Positions 47,599-58,021 of a stretch of DNA of 64,000 bases are shown one piece after another. A model generated the notes under the pieces. It was not told the origin of the DNA, did no database searches, and worked only from the letters and a program-made list of their open reading frames with translations. Position 1 is the first letter of the stretch; the number at the start of each line of letters is the position of its first letter. The position numbers and the translations under genes were made by a program. The stretch is from Myxococcales bacterium (GTDB lineage: Bacteria; Myxococcota_A; UBA796; GCA-2862545), in the NCBI GenBank assembly GCA_019634415.1, contig JAHQVJ010000041.1, positions 1 through 64,000 of the forward strand, read 5' to 3'.

Positions 47599-50205
47599 CT
47601 ACGGCGCCACAGTACCCTCGGGGGCACCGGCGATGCGTTCGAATACTAAACCCTCGCCGTGGGCATCCACCGAGATCGTATCCCCCGCATGGTAGTCCCC
47701 CTCGATGATCGCGGTGGACATCGGATCGAGGAGATGCCTGGTGATCGCCCGCTTCAAGGGGCGTGCGCCAAAGGACGGGTCGTACCCTGCGTCGCACAAC
47801 AGGGTGCGTGCCGCGGCCGTGATCTCGAGCGATAGCTCGCGGGGCTCCAGTAGACGTCGGACCTGCAGCAGCTGGATCTCGAGGATCCGATCGAGATCGG
47901 CCCGGGTCAGCGCGTCGAACACGATTCGGTTGTCGATCCGGTTGAGCAGCTCTGGTCGCAGGTGCTGCAGCAGCTCCTCCTCCACCGCGCGAACCGCTGC
48001 CTCTCGGTCGCCCCCTGCCTGCAGGATCCGGTGGCTGCCGATGTTGCTCGTCATGATCACCACGGTGTTCTTGAAGTCCACCGTGCGGCCTCGGCTGTCG
48101 GTGAGGCGGCCGTCGTCGAGCAGCTGGAGCAAGACGTTGAAGACGTCGGCGTGGGCTTTCTCGATCTCGTCGAGCAGCACGACGGCGTAGGGGCGTCGCC
48201 GCACGGCCTCCGTGAGCTGACCGCCCTCGTCGAAGCCGATGTAGCCCGGAGGGGCGCCGATGAGGCGCGCCACGGAGTGCTTCTCCATGTACTCCGACAT
48301 GTCGATGCGCACGACGGCGTTGTCGTCGTCGAACAGGAACTCGGCCAGGGCCTTGGCGAGCTCCGTCTTGCCCACGCCGGTGGGGCCGAGGAACAGGAAG
48401 CTGCCGATGGGACGGTTCTGATCCTGCAGCCCCGCGCGCGCCCTGCGCACGGCCCTGGACACGGCCTCGACGGCCTCGTGCTGTCCCACCACCCGGCTGT
48501 GGAGGTTGTCCTCCATCTTCAGCAGCCGCTGCATCTCCGACTGCTTGAGCCGGTTCACGGGCACACCGGTCCAGCGGCTCACCACGCGCGCCACGTCCTC
48601 CTCGGTGACCTCCTCCGACAGCATGGCGCCGTTCTCCTGCAGCTTGGCCAGCTCCTCGGTGAGGGTCTGAAGCTCCTTTCGGCGCTCGGGAAGCTCGCCG
48701 TAGACGATGCGACTCGCCTTCTCGAACTCGCCCATGCGCTGCGCCTTCTCGCCCTCGAACTGCAGCTCGTCGATCTGCTCCTTGAGGGTGCCGAGCTGCT
48801 CGATGGCGTCTCGCTCGCGGTGCCATCGGCCCGTCAGGGTGTCGAGCTCCTCCTGGATGGTGGCGATCTGCTCACGGGCAGCGCGCGCGCGCTCCAGTGC
48901 AGCCCGATCCGTCTCCTTCTCGATGGAGACCAGCTCTACCTTCAGCCCGGCGATGCGTCGCTCGAGTCGGTCGATGTCGGCGGGCTTGCTCTCGATCTCC
49001 ATCTTGATGCGGCTCGCCGCCTCGTCGATCAGATCGATGGCCTTGTCGGGCAGCTGCCGGTCGCTGATGTAGCGGGCCGACAGCACGGCCGCGGCCACGC
49101 AGGCCTCGTCGGCGATGTGGATCCCGTGGTGGGCCTCGTACTTCTCCTTGATCCCCCGCAGGATGGCGATGGTGTTCTCCACCGAGGGCTCCTCGATGAG
49201 CACGGGCTGGAAGCGTCGCTCCAGTGCCTTGTCCTTCTCGAGGTGCTTGCGGTACTCGTCGAGGGTGGTGGCGCCGATGGCACGCAGCCGGCCGCGCGCC
49301 AGTGCGGGCTTGAGCATGTTGCCCGCGTCCATGGAGCCCTCGGCCTTGCCCGCGCCCACCAAGGTGTGCAGCTCGTCGATGAACAGGATCACGCGCCCGT
49401 CACTGGCCTCGATCTCGGTGAGCAGCGCCTTGAGCCGCTCCTCGAACTCCCCGCGGTACTTCGCGCCGGCCAGCAACGCCGGTAGATCCAGCGCGAGCAC
49501 GCGCTTGCCCTTCAGCGAGTCGGGCACGTCGCCGTCGCACACGCGCTGGGCGATCCCCTCCACGATGGCCGTCTTGCCCACGCCCGGATCGCCGATCAGC
49601 ACCGGGTTGTTCTTGGTGCGTCGCGACAACACCTGCAGCGCGCGACGGATCTCCTCGTCGCGACCGATCACGGGATCGAGTCGTCCCTCCGCGGCCTGGG
49701 CGGTCATGTCCACGGTGTACTTGTCGAGCGCCTCGTACTGTGACTCGGGATCGTCGCTGGTGACCTTCTGGCCGCCGCGCACGTGCTCGATGGCCGGCAG
49801 CAGGGCCTCTCGCCGCACCCCCAGCTCGCGCAGGACCTGACCGGTCTTCGACGAGCCAGCGGCCAGGCCCAGGAGCAACACCTCGCTCGAGACGTGGCTG
49901 TCGCCCAAGGAGCGAGCCTCGGTGTCGGCCACGTCGAGTGCGGTCTGCAGATCTCGCGAGACCATGGCCTTGCTGGCGCCGCTGACCTTGCTGTACGACG
50001 CCACCACCTGGGCGGAGTCGCGAGCCAGGGCGTCGGCGGGTACGCCCATGAAGTTGCACAGGCGCCCCACCACGCCGTCCTCCTGATCCAGGAGTGAAGA
50101 GAGAAGATGCCCAGGGCGGACCTCGGGATTGCCGAGTCGGCCAGCCAGGCGTTGGGCCTCAGCGAGGGCTTCGCGGGCCTTGACGGTGAATCGTTCGAAT
50201 CTCAT
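47599..50205 (-). CDS. clpB: Protein disaggregase ClpB
   Basis: 868 residues, full length. Clp_N domain, first AAA+ module ([20 protein letters not shown]), the coiled-coil middle domain (about 400-520, with long Glu/Arg/Leu helices), second AAA+ module ([20 protein letters not shown]) and the C-terminal D2-small domain. Together with DnaK it rescues aggregated proteins after heat stress. No CIRCE or heat-shock promoter was recognised in the short upstream gap. Confidence 0.96.
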   Translation of the reverse strand: MRFERFTVKAREALAEAQRLAGRLGNPEVRPGHLLSSLLDQEDGVVGRLCNFMGVPADALARDSAQVVASYSKVSGASKAMVSRDLQTALDVADTEARSLGDSHVSSEVLLLGLAAGSSKTGQVLRELGVRREALLPAIEHVRGGQKVTSDDPESQYEALDKYTVDMTAQAAEGRLDPVIGRDEEIRRALQVLSRRTKNNPVLIGDPGVGKTAIVEGIAQRVCDGDVPDSLKGKRVLALDLPALLAGAKYRGEFEERLKALLTEIEASDGRVILFIDELHTLVGAGKAEGSMDAGNMLKPALARGRLRAIGATTLDEYRKHLEKDKALERRFQPVLIEEPSVENTIAILRGIKEKYEAHHGIHIADEACVAAAVLSARYISDRQLPDKAIDLIDEAASRIKMEIESKPADIDRLERRIAGLKVELVSIEKETDRAALERARAAREQIATIQEELDTLTGRWHRERDAIEQLGTLKEQIDELQFEGEKAQRMGEFEKASRIVYGELPERRKELQTLTEELAKLQENGAMLSEEVTEEDVARVVSRWTGVPVNRLKQSEMQRLLKMEDNLHSRVVGQHEAVEAVSRAVRRARAGLQDQNRPIGSFLFLGPTGVGKTELAKALAEFLFDDDNAVVRIDMSEYMEKHSVARLIGAPPGYIGFDEGGQLTEAVRRRPYAVVLLDEIEKAHADVFNVLLQLLDDGRLTDSRGRTVDFKNTVVIMTSNIGSHRILQAGGDREAAVRAVEEELLQHLRPELLNRIDNRIVFDALTRADLDRILEIQLLQVRRLLEPRELSLEITAAARTLLCDAGYDPSFGARPLKRAITRHLLDPMSTAIIEGDYHAGDTISVDAHGEGLVFERIAGAPEGTVAP

Positions 50206-50268
50206 GGCTCCCCACCATTTCTTGGTACAAGGGTGCGCACCGAGACCGGCCTCGGAAAGCGTCTGTTC

Positions 50269-52059
50269 CTAGAAGGGCCACCACAGCGGGATCAGCACCA
50301 CCGCAACCACCAGGAACAAGACGTTCAGCGGCAAGCCGACCCGCACGAAGTCCATGTAGCGGTAGCCACCTGGGCCGTAGACCAACAGGTTCGGCGGGCA
50401 GCCGATGGGGGTGGAGAACCCCGCGGAGGCCGCCATGGCGATGGCGATGGCGAAGGGCCGCGGATCGTGGGCGCCCAGCGCTGCGGCCTGCAGCGCGACG
50501 GGAAAGACCAGGGCCGCACCCGCGGCGTTGCTCACGAAGGAGGCCACGGTCACCCCCAGCACGTACACCGCCGCCAGGGTGGCCCGGGGACCCAGCGGCT
50601 GGGTGAGGGAGAGGATCCCCTGCGCCATCACCTCGGCCGCGCCCGACTCGTTGAGGGCGTGGGCCACCCCGAAGGCGCTGCCGATCAGCACGAGCACGGT
50701 CCAGTTCAACGACGCGCGCGCCGCCCTCACTCCGATGCAGTTGGTGACGAAGAGCAGCGCGAGGGCGGCCATCGCGCTCACCAGCAGGGGGATGCCCGTC
50801 AGCGCGGGCACCACCACCATGGCGGCGGCCACCGCCAGCACGAAGCGGGCGCGCGGGTAGCGGGTCAGCGCCTCGGTGCGGAGCTCGCTCACCAGGTAGA
50901 AGGAGTCGGTGCCCTGCCAGGCGTTGCGAAAGCCAGGCGACGCCCACAGCATCAGCGAGTCCCCCGCTGCGAGCACGATGTCGCCGATCTTCTGCTGGAT
51001 CCGCTCCCCCGAGCGGTGCACCGCCATGATGGCGGCGTCGAACCGGCGGCGGAAGTCGGCATCGCGCACCGTCAGCCCCACCAGCGGCGAGCGGTGCGAC
51101 ACCACCACCTCGAACAGCTCGTGCTTGTCGAGCTGGATGGCCTCGTCCACGGGCTTCAGGCCGGGGAACTGCGAGATCAGATCCCGCACCGTGGCGGTGA
51201 TCCCGGTGAACACCAGCAAGTCCGAGGCGTGCAGGCGATCCACGGGACGCACGGGGTTCACCACCTCCCCGTTCTCTCGTCGGATCTCCGCCAGGAACAA
51301 GCCCGGCAGGGAACGCAGTCCGGCGTCCTGCACCGTGGAGCGCACCAGCGGGGAGTCCGGCGCCACGCGCAGCTCCACCAGGTAGTCTCGGGCCTCGGCG
51401 ATGGCCGCAGCCACCGGATCCGTGCGGTCCGGCACCAGCTTCACCCCGACCAGCGCCAGGTAGGTGATCCCCACGAGCGTGGTGGGAACGCCCACGAGCC
51501 CGATCTCGAGCACCGACAGCTCCACGGCCCCCGCCTTGGCCAGCATGCCGCCGACCACCAGGTTGGCGCTGGTGCCCACCATGGTGCACGTGCCCCCGAA
51601 CATCGCCGCCCAGGCCAGCGGCAGCAGCAGCTTCGAGGGATTCAGCCCGATCTGGCGTGCATGGCTGCGCACCATCGGGATGAACATCGCCACGATCGGG
51701 GTGTTGTTGAGGAACGCCGACAGCACCGCCGTGGGGATCATCATGCGCAGGAGCACCACCACGGGGTTGGCGCTGCGTCCGAGGAGCGAGTTGGAGAACA
51801 GCTTCAGCGCACCCGTCTCCGACACCGCCCCGGCCACCACCAACAATACGGCGATCGTGGCCACCGCCGGCTCGGAAAATCCAGACAGGGCGGCCTCGGG
51901 CTCCACCACGCCGAACACCACCAACACGCACAGCGCCAGGAACATGACGACGTCGGGCCCGAGCCGCTCTCGTGCCATCGCCCAGGTGGCCACGGCCACC
52001 ACACCCAACGTGAAGAGCCATTCCGCTTCGGCGAACGCAGCGATGATGGTGTGGTACAC
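50269..52059 (-). CDS. SLC13/DASS-type transporter with RCK_C domains
   Basis: 596 residues with about ten hydrophobic segments. Two inverted-repeat substrate/sodium motifs are visible: AFLNNTPIVAMFIPMV and VSNAAGAALVFPVA. Between the halves lies a soluble stretch (~215-385) of two TrkA-C/RCK_C-like domains (LRVAPDSPLVRSTVQDAGLR and VVVSHRSPLVGLTVRDADFR). Such permeases carry divalent anions such as sulfate or dicarboxylates with sodium; the substrate is not decided here. A GTG at 52059 gives the best N-terminus. Confidence 0.88.
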   Translation of the reverse strand: MYHTIIAAFAEAEWLFTLGVVAVATWAMARERLGPDVVMFLALCVLVVFGVVEPEAALSGFSEPAVATIAVLLVVAGAVSETGALKLFSNSLLGRSANPVVVLLRMMIPTAVLSAFLNNTPIVAMFIPMVRSHARQIGLNPSKLLLPLAWAAMFGGTCTMVGTSANLVVGGMLAKAGAVELSVLEIGLVGVPTTLVGITYLALVGVKLVPDRTDPVAAAIAEARDYLVELRVAPDSPLVRSTVQDAGLRSLPGLFLAEIRRENGEVVNPVRPVDRLHASDLLVFTGITATVRDLISQFPGLKPVDEAIQLDKHELFEVVVSHRSPLVGLTVRDADFRRRFDAAIMAVHRSGERIQQKIGDIVLAAGDSLMLWASPGFRNAWQGTDSFYLVSELRTEALTRYPRARFVLAVAAAMVVVPALTGIPLLVSAMAALALLFVTNCIGVRAARASLNWTVLVLIGSAFGVAHALNESGAAEVMAQGILSLTQPLGPRATLAAVYVLGVTVASFVSNAAGAALVFPVALQAAALGAHDPRPFAIAIAMAASAGFSTPIGCPPNLLVYGPGGYRYMDFVRVGLPLNVLFLVVAVVLIPLWWPF

Positions 52060-52136
52060 GGCCCCTCGGAGGGATCGATGCCCTCTAGCACGGTCCCGTC
52101 GGCTGCAGTAGATTGCAGGTCTGAGCGTGAGCAAGC

Positions 52137-53612
52137 ATGGTAGGTCGAAGCAGCACAGCAGGGCGTCGTCGGACAGCTAACGAGCGCTTACGCCAGTCGT
52201 TCCTCACTCAGGTGAGCGAGCGGCTGCGCGACTTCGCGCAGCTCCTCACCGAGGAGGAAGAAGCTGCGGATTCCGTGGGCGTGGAGCTGCGTCGCATGTC
52301 GGACACGGCGGGCACCCTCGATCTCGAGGGGGTGTCTCGAGCGGCGCGCGATGCGGCGGTGGAGATCGAGGACGGGGTGACCAGCGTGCGTGTGCTGCGC
52401 CGGGTGGCGAACGCTCTGCGCGCGGTGGTGGGGCAGCTGCGCTTCGGGCCCGTCGTCGTGGTGGGGCTGACCGGTCGCCCTGCCCAGCTGCTGCGGGAGG
52501 ACTCGGAGCTCATCTGCGAGGACGTGGATCTGTTCCCGGATCTGCCGGCCTTCGCGTCAGCGCTGCACACCGACGAGCCCTCGGCGGTGGTGCTGCCGGT
52601 GGAGGCGCTGGACGCGGTGCGTCAGCTGTCGTCGCGTGAGCGCTTCCCGGTGCTGGTGCACGGGCGTTCGGCGGCCTGGCTCCCCCGGCTGCGGGCGATG
52701 GAGGCAGGGGCGCACGGGTTCCTGCTGGAGGGGTTCCGGCTGGCCGACGTCACGCGCCTCGCGCGGTGGCGCACGAGCCAGCAACGCATGCCCTTCGAGG
52801 TGGTGCTGCTCGCCGATCAGCACGCGGTGCGTGATGCGCTGGCGCGCTCGCTGGAGCGGGCGGGCCTGGTGGTGGTGACGGCCAGCGATCCGGCGGAGCT
52901 GGCGGCTGCTCTGCAGGCGGGGGTGCCGCGGGCGGTGGTGCTGGGGGCCACGGTGGCGGGCCAGTCGGCGCTGTCGCTGGCGCGGATGGTGCGCGGGCAT
53001 CCGTGGTGCAACCACGTGCCGCTGCTGGTGTGGGGGCGTCCCGAGGAGCCGGGGCTGCTGCGGGCCGTGGGCGTCGACGACATCGTGCGGTCCGAGGCGG
53101 ATCCGGACCTGTGCGCACAGCGGGTGCTCGATCGGGTGAGCCGCCTCGATGCGCTCCCTTGGGAGCGCGATCCCGTGACCGGGATGCGCAACCGCCTGGG
53201 CGTGCTCGACGCGGTGGACGCAGAGCTGGCGAAGGCGAGTCGGTCGTCGAGCGTGCTGTCGCTGGTGTTGGTGGCCCTGCGTGGCTGGCAGCAGGCCGTC
53301 GAGACCCACGGTGTGTCGGTGGCCCGAGTGGTGCGTCGCCGCCTCGTCACGGTGCTGTCGGACGAGCTGCGGCGCACCGACATCTACGGCGAGCTGGCAG
53401 GCGGAGAGCTGCTGGTGGCCATCCCCGACTGTCGGGCGGAGGTGGCCGAGCAGCGCCTGCGGGCCGCGGGCGAGACCTTCGCGGCGTTGTGTGCGCAGGA
53501 TCGGCAGCTCGCCGAGCTGCGCTTCGTGCTGGGGGCGGCCGATACCCGGTTGGGACTCCAGGGCCTCGCTCAGCGAGCCGAGCGAGCCCTGCGCATCGTC
53601 GAGAGGCCTTAG
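52137..53612 (+). CDS. Degenerate Hpt / receiver / GGDEF signalling protein
   Basis: 491 residues. The N-terminal helices (~18-100, with LRRMSDTAGTL where Hpt domains have HTLKGSAGML) look like an Hpt domain that lost its phosphohistidine. Receiver-like segments follow (~100-340). A GGDEF-like domain ends the protein; its active-site loop reads GGELL (near 421) instead of GGDEF, so catalysis is doubtful. No membrane segment. It is probably a regulatory or scaffold protein descended from a phosphorelay regulator; partners unknown. Confidence 0.6.
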   Translation: MVGRSSTAGRRRTANERLRQSFLTQVSERLRDFAQLLTEEEEAADSVGVELRRMSDTAGTLDLEGVSRAARDAAVEIEDGVTSVRVLRRVANALRAVVGQLRFGPVVVVGLTGRPAQLLREDSELICEDVDLFPDLPAFASALHTDEPSAVVLPVEALDAVRQLSSRERFPVLVHGRSAAWLPRLRAMEAGAHGFLLEGFRLADVTRLARWRTSQQRMPFEVVLLADQHAVRDALARSLERAGLVVVTASDPAELAAALQAGVPRAVVLGATVAGQSALSLARMVRGHPWCNHVPLLVWGRPEEPGLLRAVGVDDIVRSEADPDLCAQRVLDRVSRLDALPWERDPVTGMRNRLGVLDAVDAELAKASRSSSVLSLVLVALRGWQQAVETHGVSVARVVRRRLVTVLSDELRRTDIYGELAGGELLVAIPDCRAEVAEQRLRAAGETFAALCAQDRQLAELRFVLGAADTRLGLQGLAQRAERALRIVERP

Positions 53613-53620
53613 TAGGGCCT
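53604..53620. terminator. Short hairpin over two convergent stop codons
   Basis: 5-bp stem AGGCC/GGCCT with a 7-nt loop that contains the + strand stop; the 3' arm overlaps the convergent - strand stop. Weak on its own. Confidence 0.35.
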
Positions 53621-54395
53621 AGGCGTCCATCGTGGCCATCGCGCCCTGATCGCCGTAGGCGGTACGGTACGCGAAGACCTGGAAGGCGAACATGATGGGG
53701 TAGGCCACGATGATCCCCACGAAGGTGATGCTCAGGATCCCGACGGTGAGCATCGAGATGAGCCACACGGCGACGTGCCAGCCTGCGTGCTGCGTCATGT
53801 GCTTCCAGCCGAGCTGGTAGGCCGTGACGGGGGGCACGCGCTCGAACACCACCATCGGCAGAGCGAACATCATCAGCGCCGAGGCGATGAGCCCGGGCAC
53901 GTAGCAGAACAGCATGCCCACGAAGGTGAGCAGCACGCCCGCCAGGTTGAAGCCGATGATGCGACCTGCATCCTCCCGCAGGGTGGACAGCGCCGCCATC
54001 GCGCCGAGGTCCTGTGCTCCGGCGCGCTGGGCGTCGATGGCGCGCAGCATGCTCGCCGTCATCAGCGGCATGAGCAGGAAGGCAAAGCCCATGATGCCGA
54101 AGAAGTAGGCGGCCATCCCCAGCAGCGAGCCGATCAGGCTGATGGTCTCGTCTTCCATGATGATGCCCGGCAACATGAAGCCGAACAACAGCACCATGAT
54201 CCCCGTGATCACGGCGAAGACGACCGCCGTCATCACGATGCCGGAGAGGATGTAGCCAGCCAGATGGTCACGTACGTCCTCGAATACGCGCCGCGGGACC
54301 TCCATCGGATCCGACAGATCGCTCGGTGGCTCTCCGCCGCCCGTCGCACCAGGTCCCATGTCGTTTGCTTCGGGAGCATTCCAGACGTTGCCCAT
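53619..54395 (-). CDS. Polytopic membrane protein, unknown
   Basis: 258 residues with about six hydrophobic segments (for example ILSGIVMTAVVFAVITGIMV and FVGMLFCYVPGLIASALMMF). The pattern of amphipathic segments resembles DUF975-type or glycerophosphoryl-phosphodiesterase membrane domains, but I cannot assign it. GGAGG lies just before the ATG. Divergent from the ABC-2 permease gene across 36 bp. Confidence 0.7.
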   Translation of the reverse strand: MGNVWNAPEANDMGPGATGGGEPPSDLSDPMEVPRRVFEDVRDHLAGYILSGIVMTAVVFAVITGIMVLLFGFMLPGIIMEDETISLIGSLLGMAAYFFGIMGFAFLLMPLMTASMLRAIDAQRAGAQDLGAMAALSTLREDAGRIIGFNLAGVLLTFVGMLFCYVPGLIASALMMFALPMVVFERVPPVTAYQLGWKHMTQHAGWHVAVWLISMLTVGILSITFVGIIVAYPIMFAFQVFAYRTAYGDQGAMATMDA

Positions 54396-54431
54396 CCAAC
54401 CTCCGCCTGCACCATATAGTAGACCCACCTC

Positions 54432-55148
54432 ATGCGCGCCGTACCGACCATCGCCCTGCGAGAGCTGTCGGCCGCCTCTGGCCGACCCCAGGCTGGTGTG
54501 ATCCTGGCGGTCTTCGTGGCACTGTTGGGCGTGCTGTCGCTGTGGTTCGACGATCCCTTCGAGGGAGGCGTGGCCAGCATGCGCCGCCCCTTCGCCTGGA
54601 TGGCCGTGTGCCTGGTGCTCGGGGTGCCGGCCATGACCATGGGCTGCATCGCTCAGGAGCGACGCACAGGCACCCTGCTGCTGCTCCAGAGCCTCCCGAT
54701 CTCCACCGCCTCCGTGGTGGTGGGCAAGTGGCTCGCGACATTGGCGATGGTGGGCTTGTCCCTGCTGCTCACCTTGCCGTGGCCGATAGCGCTGATGGCG
54801 TACGGCGAGCCTGAGCTGGGCCCCATTCTCGGTGGCTATCTGGGCTTGCTGCTGGCGGGTGGCGCGCTGGCGGCGGTGGGGGTGGCGGCGAGCGCGGTGG
54901 CCGAGACCCAGGTGGTGGCGTTCCTGCTGGCGAGCAGTGTGGGCGTGCTCGCCTTCGGTGCCGGCTACGCCCTGCGCTTCGTTCCCCCCGGTTGGGTGGG
55001 GCTCGCGCAGTGGTTTACCTTCGATCACCACTTCGCCAACCTCGCGGGCGGGGTGCTCGACAGCCGCAGCGTGGTCTTCTTCGCGTCGGTGACGGCGTGG
55101 TTCCTGCTCCTGGCGGTGCAGGTGCTCGAGCTTAGGCGGCTCAGGTGA
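54432..55148 (+). CDS. ABC-2 type permease (GldF-like)
   Basis: 238 residues, six hydrophobic segments, and the ABC-2 feature GCIAQERRTGTLLLLQSLPIS, in which ERRTGTL matches the family's coupling-helix-region signature. It should pair with an ATPase, which is absent from the window. The next two genes are the usual companions of this permease, and its stop overlaps theirs as GTGA. Confidence 0.82.
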   Translation: MRAVPTIALRELSAASGRPQAGVILAVFVALLGVLSLWFDDPFEGGVASMRRPFAWMAVCLVLGVPAMTMGCIAQERRTGTLLLLQSLPISTASVVVGKWLATLAMVGLSLLLTLPWPIALMAYGEPELGPILGGYLGLLLAGGALAAVGVAASAVAETQVVAFLLASSVGVLAFGAGYALRFVPPGWVGLAQWFTFDHHFANLAGGVLDSRSVVFFASVTAWFLLLAVQVLELRRLR

Positions 55149-56650
55149 GCCCCGCCGCGCTCCGGCGCACGCTGTGGGTGAACGGGGTGCTGGCGTTGGT
55201 GCTGGTGCTGGTGGCGAACCACCTCGCGGCGGCGGTGCCCCTGCGCTGGGACCTGACGGCCTCGGGGCGCCACACGCTGTCGGACGTGGCGCGCGACAGC
55301 GTGCAGGGGCTGCGTCGGCCGCTGGTGGCCCGCGTCTTCTTCAGCGACGATCTCGCGGCGCCGTTCCACGACCACCGCCGCGCGTTGCTCGACCTGCTGC
55401 GGGAGCTGAGGGCCCACTCAGGCGAGAAGCTGTACATCTCGGCCGTCGATCCGGCTGGCGATCCCGAGGCCACCGAGCGCGCTGCTGCCTTGGGCGTGCG
55501 CCCCCTGCCCTATGCGTACCGCGCCGCGGACCGCACCGAAGCGCGCACCGTCTACATGGGGGTGGCTTTCGAGTACGGCGACCAGGTGGTCGCTGCCGAG
55601 GCGCTACCCGATGTGTCCACGATGGAGCTGCAGGTGGTGCGCGCCATCCGGCGGGTCACCACCGAGCGGCAGGACGTGCGCTCCGTCGGGTGGCTGCTGG
55701 GCCACGGCGAGCCCGATCCCACGGTGGCGGCGGTGGGCACGCCGCTGCGCACACTGGCGGAGCGGCTCGCAGCCTCGGGTCGCTTCCGCACGGTGGCCCC
55801 GGGCGACGCTCCGATCCCGGACGACCTGGACGTGCTCCTGCTGGTGGCCCCACAGCGACCGCTGTCGGACGAGCAGATCGCGCAGCTCGATGCCTTCCTG
55901 GCTCGTGGAGGCGCGGTGATGGCCTGGCTGTCCAGCGTGCGTCCGGACTTCGAGGGAGGGCGGATCCTGCCGGTGGATCATGGCCTGTATGCCTGGCTCG
56001 GGCACCACGGGATCCGAGTGAACCGCGACGTGCTGCTGGATCGAGACCACTGCGAGCCCATGGTGGTGCCCATGGATCTGGAGGGGCGCGGTCGTCAGCT
56101 GGTGCAGGTGACCTACCCGCTCGCGCTGACCACCACGGCCCTCGACCGGGCGCGAGCCACCTTGCGGGACGTGCCCCGGCTGTTGCTGCCCTTCGCCTCG
56201 AGCCTGCAGCTCCGTGACACCGGCGCCTCCACCGAGGCTGCGATCTGGGCCACCACGATGCCTGGTGCCGCGCAGGTGCGCACCCTCGACACCCTCGATC
56301 CCAAGGCGCTGCGGGCGCCCCTTCCGGGGGAGCAGGTGGCGGAGGTGCCCGTGGTGGCAGCCATGTGGGGCCGCTTCACGCCGCAATCCGCCGAGGGCCC
56401 GCGCCTCGGGCGACCCAGCCGCCTGGTGGTGGTGTCCTCCGGCGATGCGGTGGCCAACAACCTCGACTTCGCGCTCAACGCCGTGGACTGGCTGGCAGAC
56501 GATCCGGCGCTCATCGAGATCCGCAGTCGAGCGGTGGTGCGCCCGCCGCTGTCGCGCCCCAGCTCGCCGGTGATGGTGAAGGTCGCGATGATGGGGGTGC
56601 CGCTGCTCGTCGTGATGCTGCTCGCGGCGGTGGCGGGGCGGCGCCCGTGA
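55145..56650 (+). CDS. GldG-family ABC accessory protein
   Basis: 501 residues. N-terminal helix (VLALVLVLVANHLAAAVPLRW), the characteristic LTASGRHTLSD (compare DLTEDKRYTLS in the family), a large extracytoplasmic domain with GHGEPD and VAPQRPLSDEQIAQLDAFLARGG, and a C-terminal helix (MMGVPLLVVMLLAAVAG). Family members work with ABC-2 permeases; in Bacteroidetes GldFG are needed for gliding, elsewhere the role is open. Confidence 0.85.
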   Translation: MSPAALRRTLWVNGVLALVLVLVANHLAAAVPLRWDLTASGRHTLSDVARDSVQGLRRPLVARVFFSDDLAAPFHDHRRALLDLLRELRAHSGEKLYISAVDPAGDPEATERAAALGVRPLPYAYRAADRTEARTVYMGVAFEYGDQVVAAEALPDVSTMELQVVRAIRRVTTERQDVRSVGWLLGHGEPDPTVAAVGTPLRTLAERLAASGRFRTVAPGDAPIPDDLDVLLLVAPQRPLSDEQIAQLDAFLARGGAVMAWLSSVRPDFEGGRILPVDHGLYAWLGHHGIRVNRDVLLDRDHCEPMVVPMDLEGRGRQLVQVTYPLALTTTALDRARATLRDVPRLLLPFASSLQLRDTGASTEAAIWATTMPGAAQVRTLDTLDPKALRAPLPGEQVAEVPVVAAMWGRFTPQSAEGPRLGRPSRLVVVSSGDAVANNLDFALNAVDWLADDPALIEIRSRAVVRPPLSRPSSPVMVKVAMMGVPLLVVMLLAAVAGRRP

Positions 56651-57915
56651 ACCTCGCGCGCAGCACCCGCTCCCTGTTGGTGGCCGTGCTCGTGGTGGGT
56701 GCCCTCGACGTGGGCGTTCGCCTGTCGCAGCGGGTGGGGGAGCAGGCGGAGATCGGTGCGCTCCCGGCGTTCGACGCGGCAGCCGTGGATCGGATCCGCG
56801 TGGGTCGGGTGGATCGCATGGTGGTGCTCGAGCGCCGGGGCGAGCGCTGGTTCGTCGCTGCCCCTAGCGAAGCGCCCGCCGACGGGGTGGCGATTCGCGC
56901 GCTGTTGGCCGAGCTCGCCCCCGGTGTACGCCCCCTCGCCCGCGTCGACGAGGAGGAGCTGGATCGCTACGGGCTCGCCGGCGGTTCCGAGCTGGCGGTG
57001 TCGGTGGAGGCCGCCGGGCGACCCTTGCTGAGTCTCACCCTCGGCCACGACGCTCCGGGTGGCGGCACCTGGTTGCGGTGGCCCGGTGACGACTCCGTGC
57101 TGCGGGCCGACGTCGGGGGGCGCGGACCGTTCGATCGTGCCCCCGTGGCCTGGCGCGATCCCACCATCGTCGACCTCGATCCCGAAGCGATCGTGGCCAT
57201 GCGGCTGGAGAACCAGAGGGCGTCGGTGCGCGTGGCTCGGCAGGGGGCGGGCTGGGTGTCCGATGCGGGCTGGGCCGTGGACGGGCCCACGATGGCTGCG
57301 TTGGTGACGGGCGTGGCTCGGTGGCGTGCCCTGGAGGTGGCTGCTCCCGGGCAGGTGGACCGGCGCTGGGGGATCGAGCTGGAGGTGCGGGACCGCGACC
57401 CCGTCCGGCTGCACTTCGAGCAGCGAGGGGCGCTGTTCTTCGTGGGGATCGCGGGCACGGATCAGCGGTTCCGCGTGGGGCTCGAGGTGCCCTACACCGT
57501 GGCTCGCATGCCGCATGCGCTGCACGACCGGCACCTGTGGGGCCCTCTGGAGCAGCGCGTGATCCGCTTCGAGCGGCGGGGCGCGGGGCCAACGGGGGTG
57601 CTGGTGCAGGGAGAGGCGGGCCTGTCGGTGGTGCAGCCTCCCGGTCTCGACACCGAACCCGAGCGCGCTCGGGCAGCAGTGGACTGGCTCGTGGCGCCTC
57701 GGGTGCATCGCTGGGCGGAGCCGGGGTTGCCCGATGCCGACTTCGGAGGCTCCCGGCACTCGTGGCGCGTCACCTTCTCCGATGGAGCCGTGCGCACCCT
57801 CGAGCTCGGGGGATCGGCGTCCGTCGCGGGGAAACCCTGTGTCGCCGTGCGCGTCCAGGGGCGCCAGGGCTGGGTGGAGGAGCGCGTCGTACGAGGGATC
57901 GAGGGGCTGTTCTGA
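56647..57915 (+). CDS. DUF4340-type membrane-anchored protein
   Basis: 422 residues. One N-terminal membrane helix (LLVAVLVVGALDVGVRL) is followed by beta-rich repeats of a DUF4340 pattern (IRVGRVDRMVVLERRGERWFVAAP; AIVAMRLENQRASVRVARQGAGW). This protein typically follows GldG-like proteins. The GTG start overlaps the previous stop as GTGA. Function unknown. Confidence 0.78.
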   Translation: MNLARSTRSLLVAVLVVGALDVGVRLSQRVGEQAEIGALPAFDAAAVDRIRVGRVDRMVVLERRGERWFVAAPSEAPADGVAIRALLAELAPGVRPLARVDEEELDRYGLAGGSELAVSVEAAGRPLLSLTLGHDAPGGGTWLRWPGDDSVLRADVGGRGPFDRAPVAWRDPTIVDLDPEAIVAMRLENQRASVRVARQGAGWVSDAGWAVDGPTMAALVTGVARWRALEVAAPGQVDRRWGIELEVRDRDPVRLHFEQRGALFFVGIAGTDQRFRVGLEVPYTVARMPHALHDRHLWGPLEQRVIRFERRGAGPTGVLVQGEAGLSVVQPPGLDTEPERARAAVDWLVAPRVHRWAEPGLPDADFGGSRHSWRVTFSDGAVRTLELGGSASVAGKPCVAVRVQGRQGWVEERVVRGIEGLF

Positions 57916-58021
57916 GGGGCTGGTGAGCCATCCGGCCAACAAATCTCGCTGCCGTCGAATGAACTTCTGGCAGCCCACGTCTGCTGCCTCGAAGACACCT
58001 CGGACTTTGGGGAGACCGACC

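Noticed and set aside
47962..49485. 507-residue + strand open frame
   Set aside because: It is antisense to clpB and has a repetitive Leu/His/Val-rich translation without motifs.
50107..52143. 678-residue + strand open frame
   Set aside because: It lies antisense to the SLC13-type transporter and is His/Gly/Arg-rich noise.
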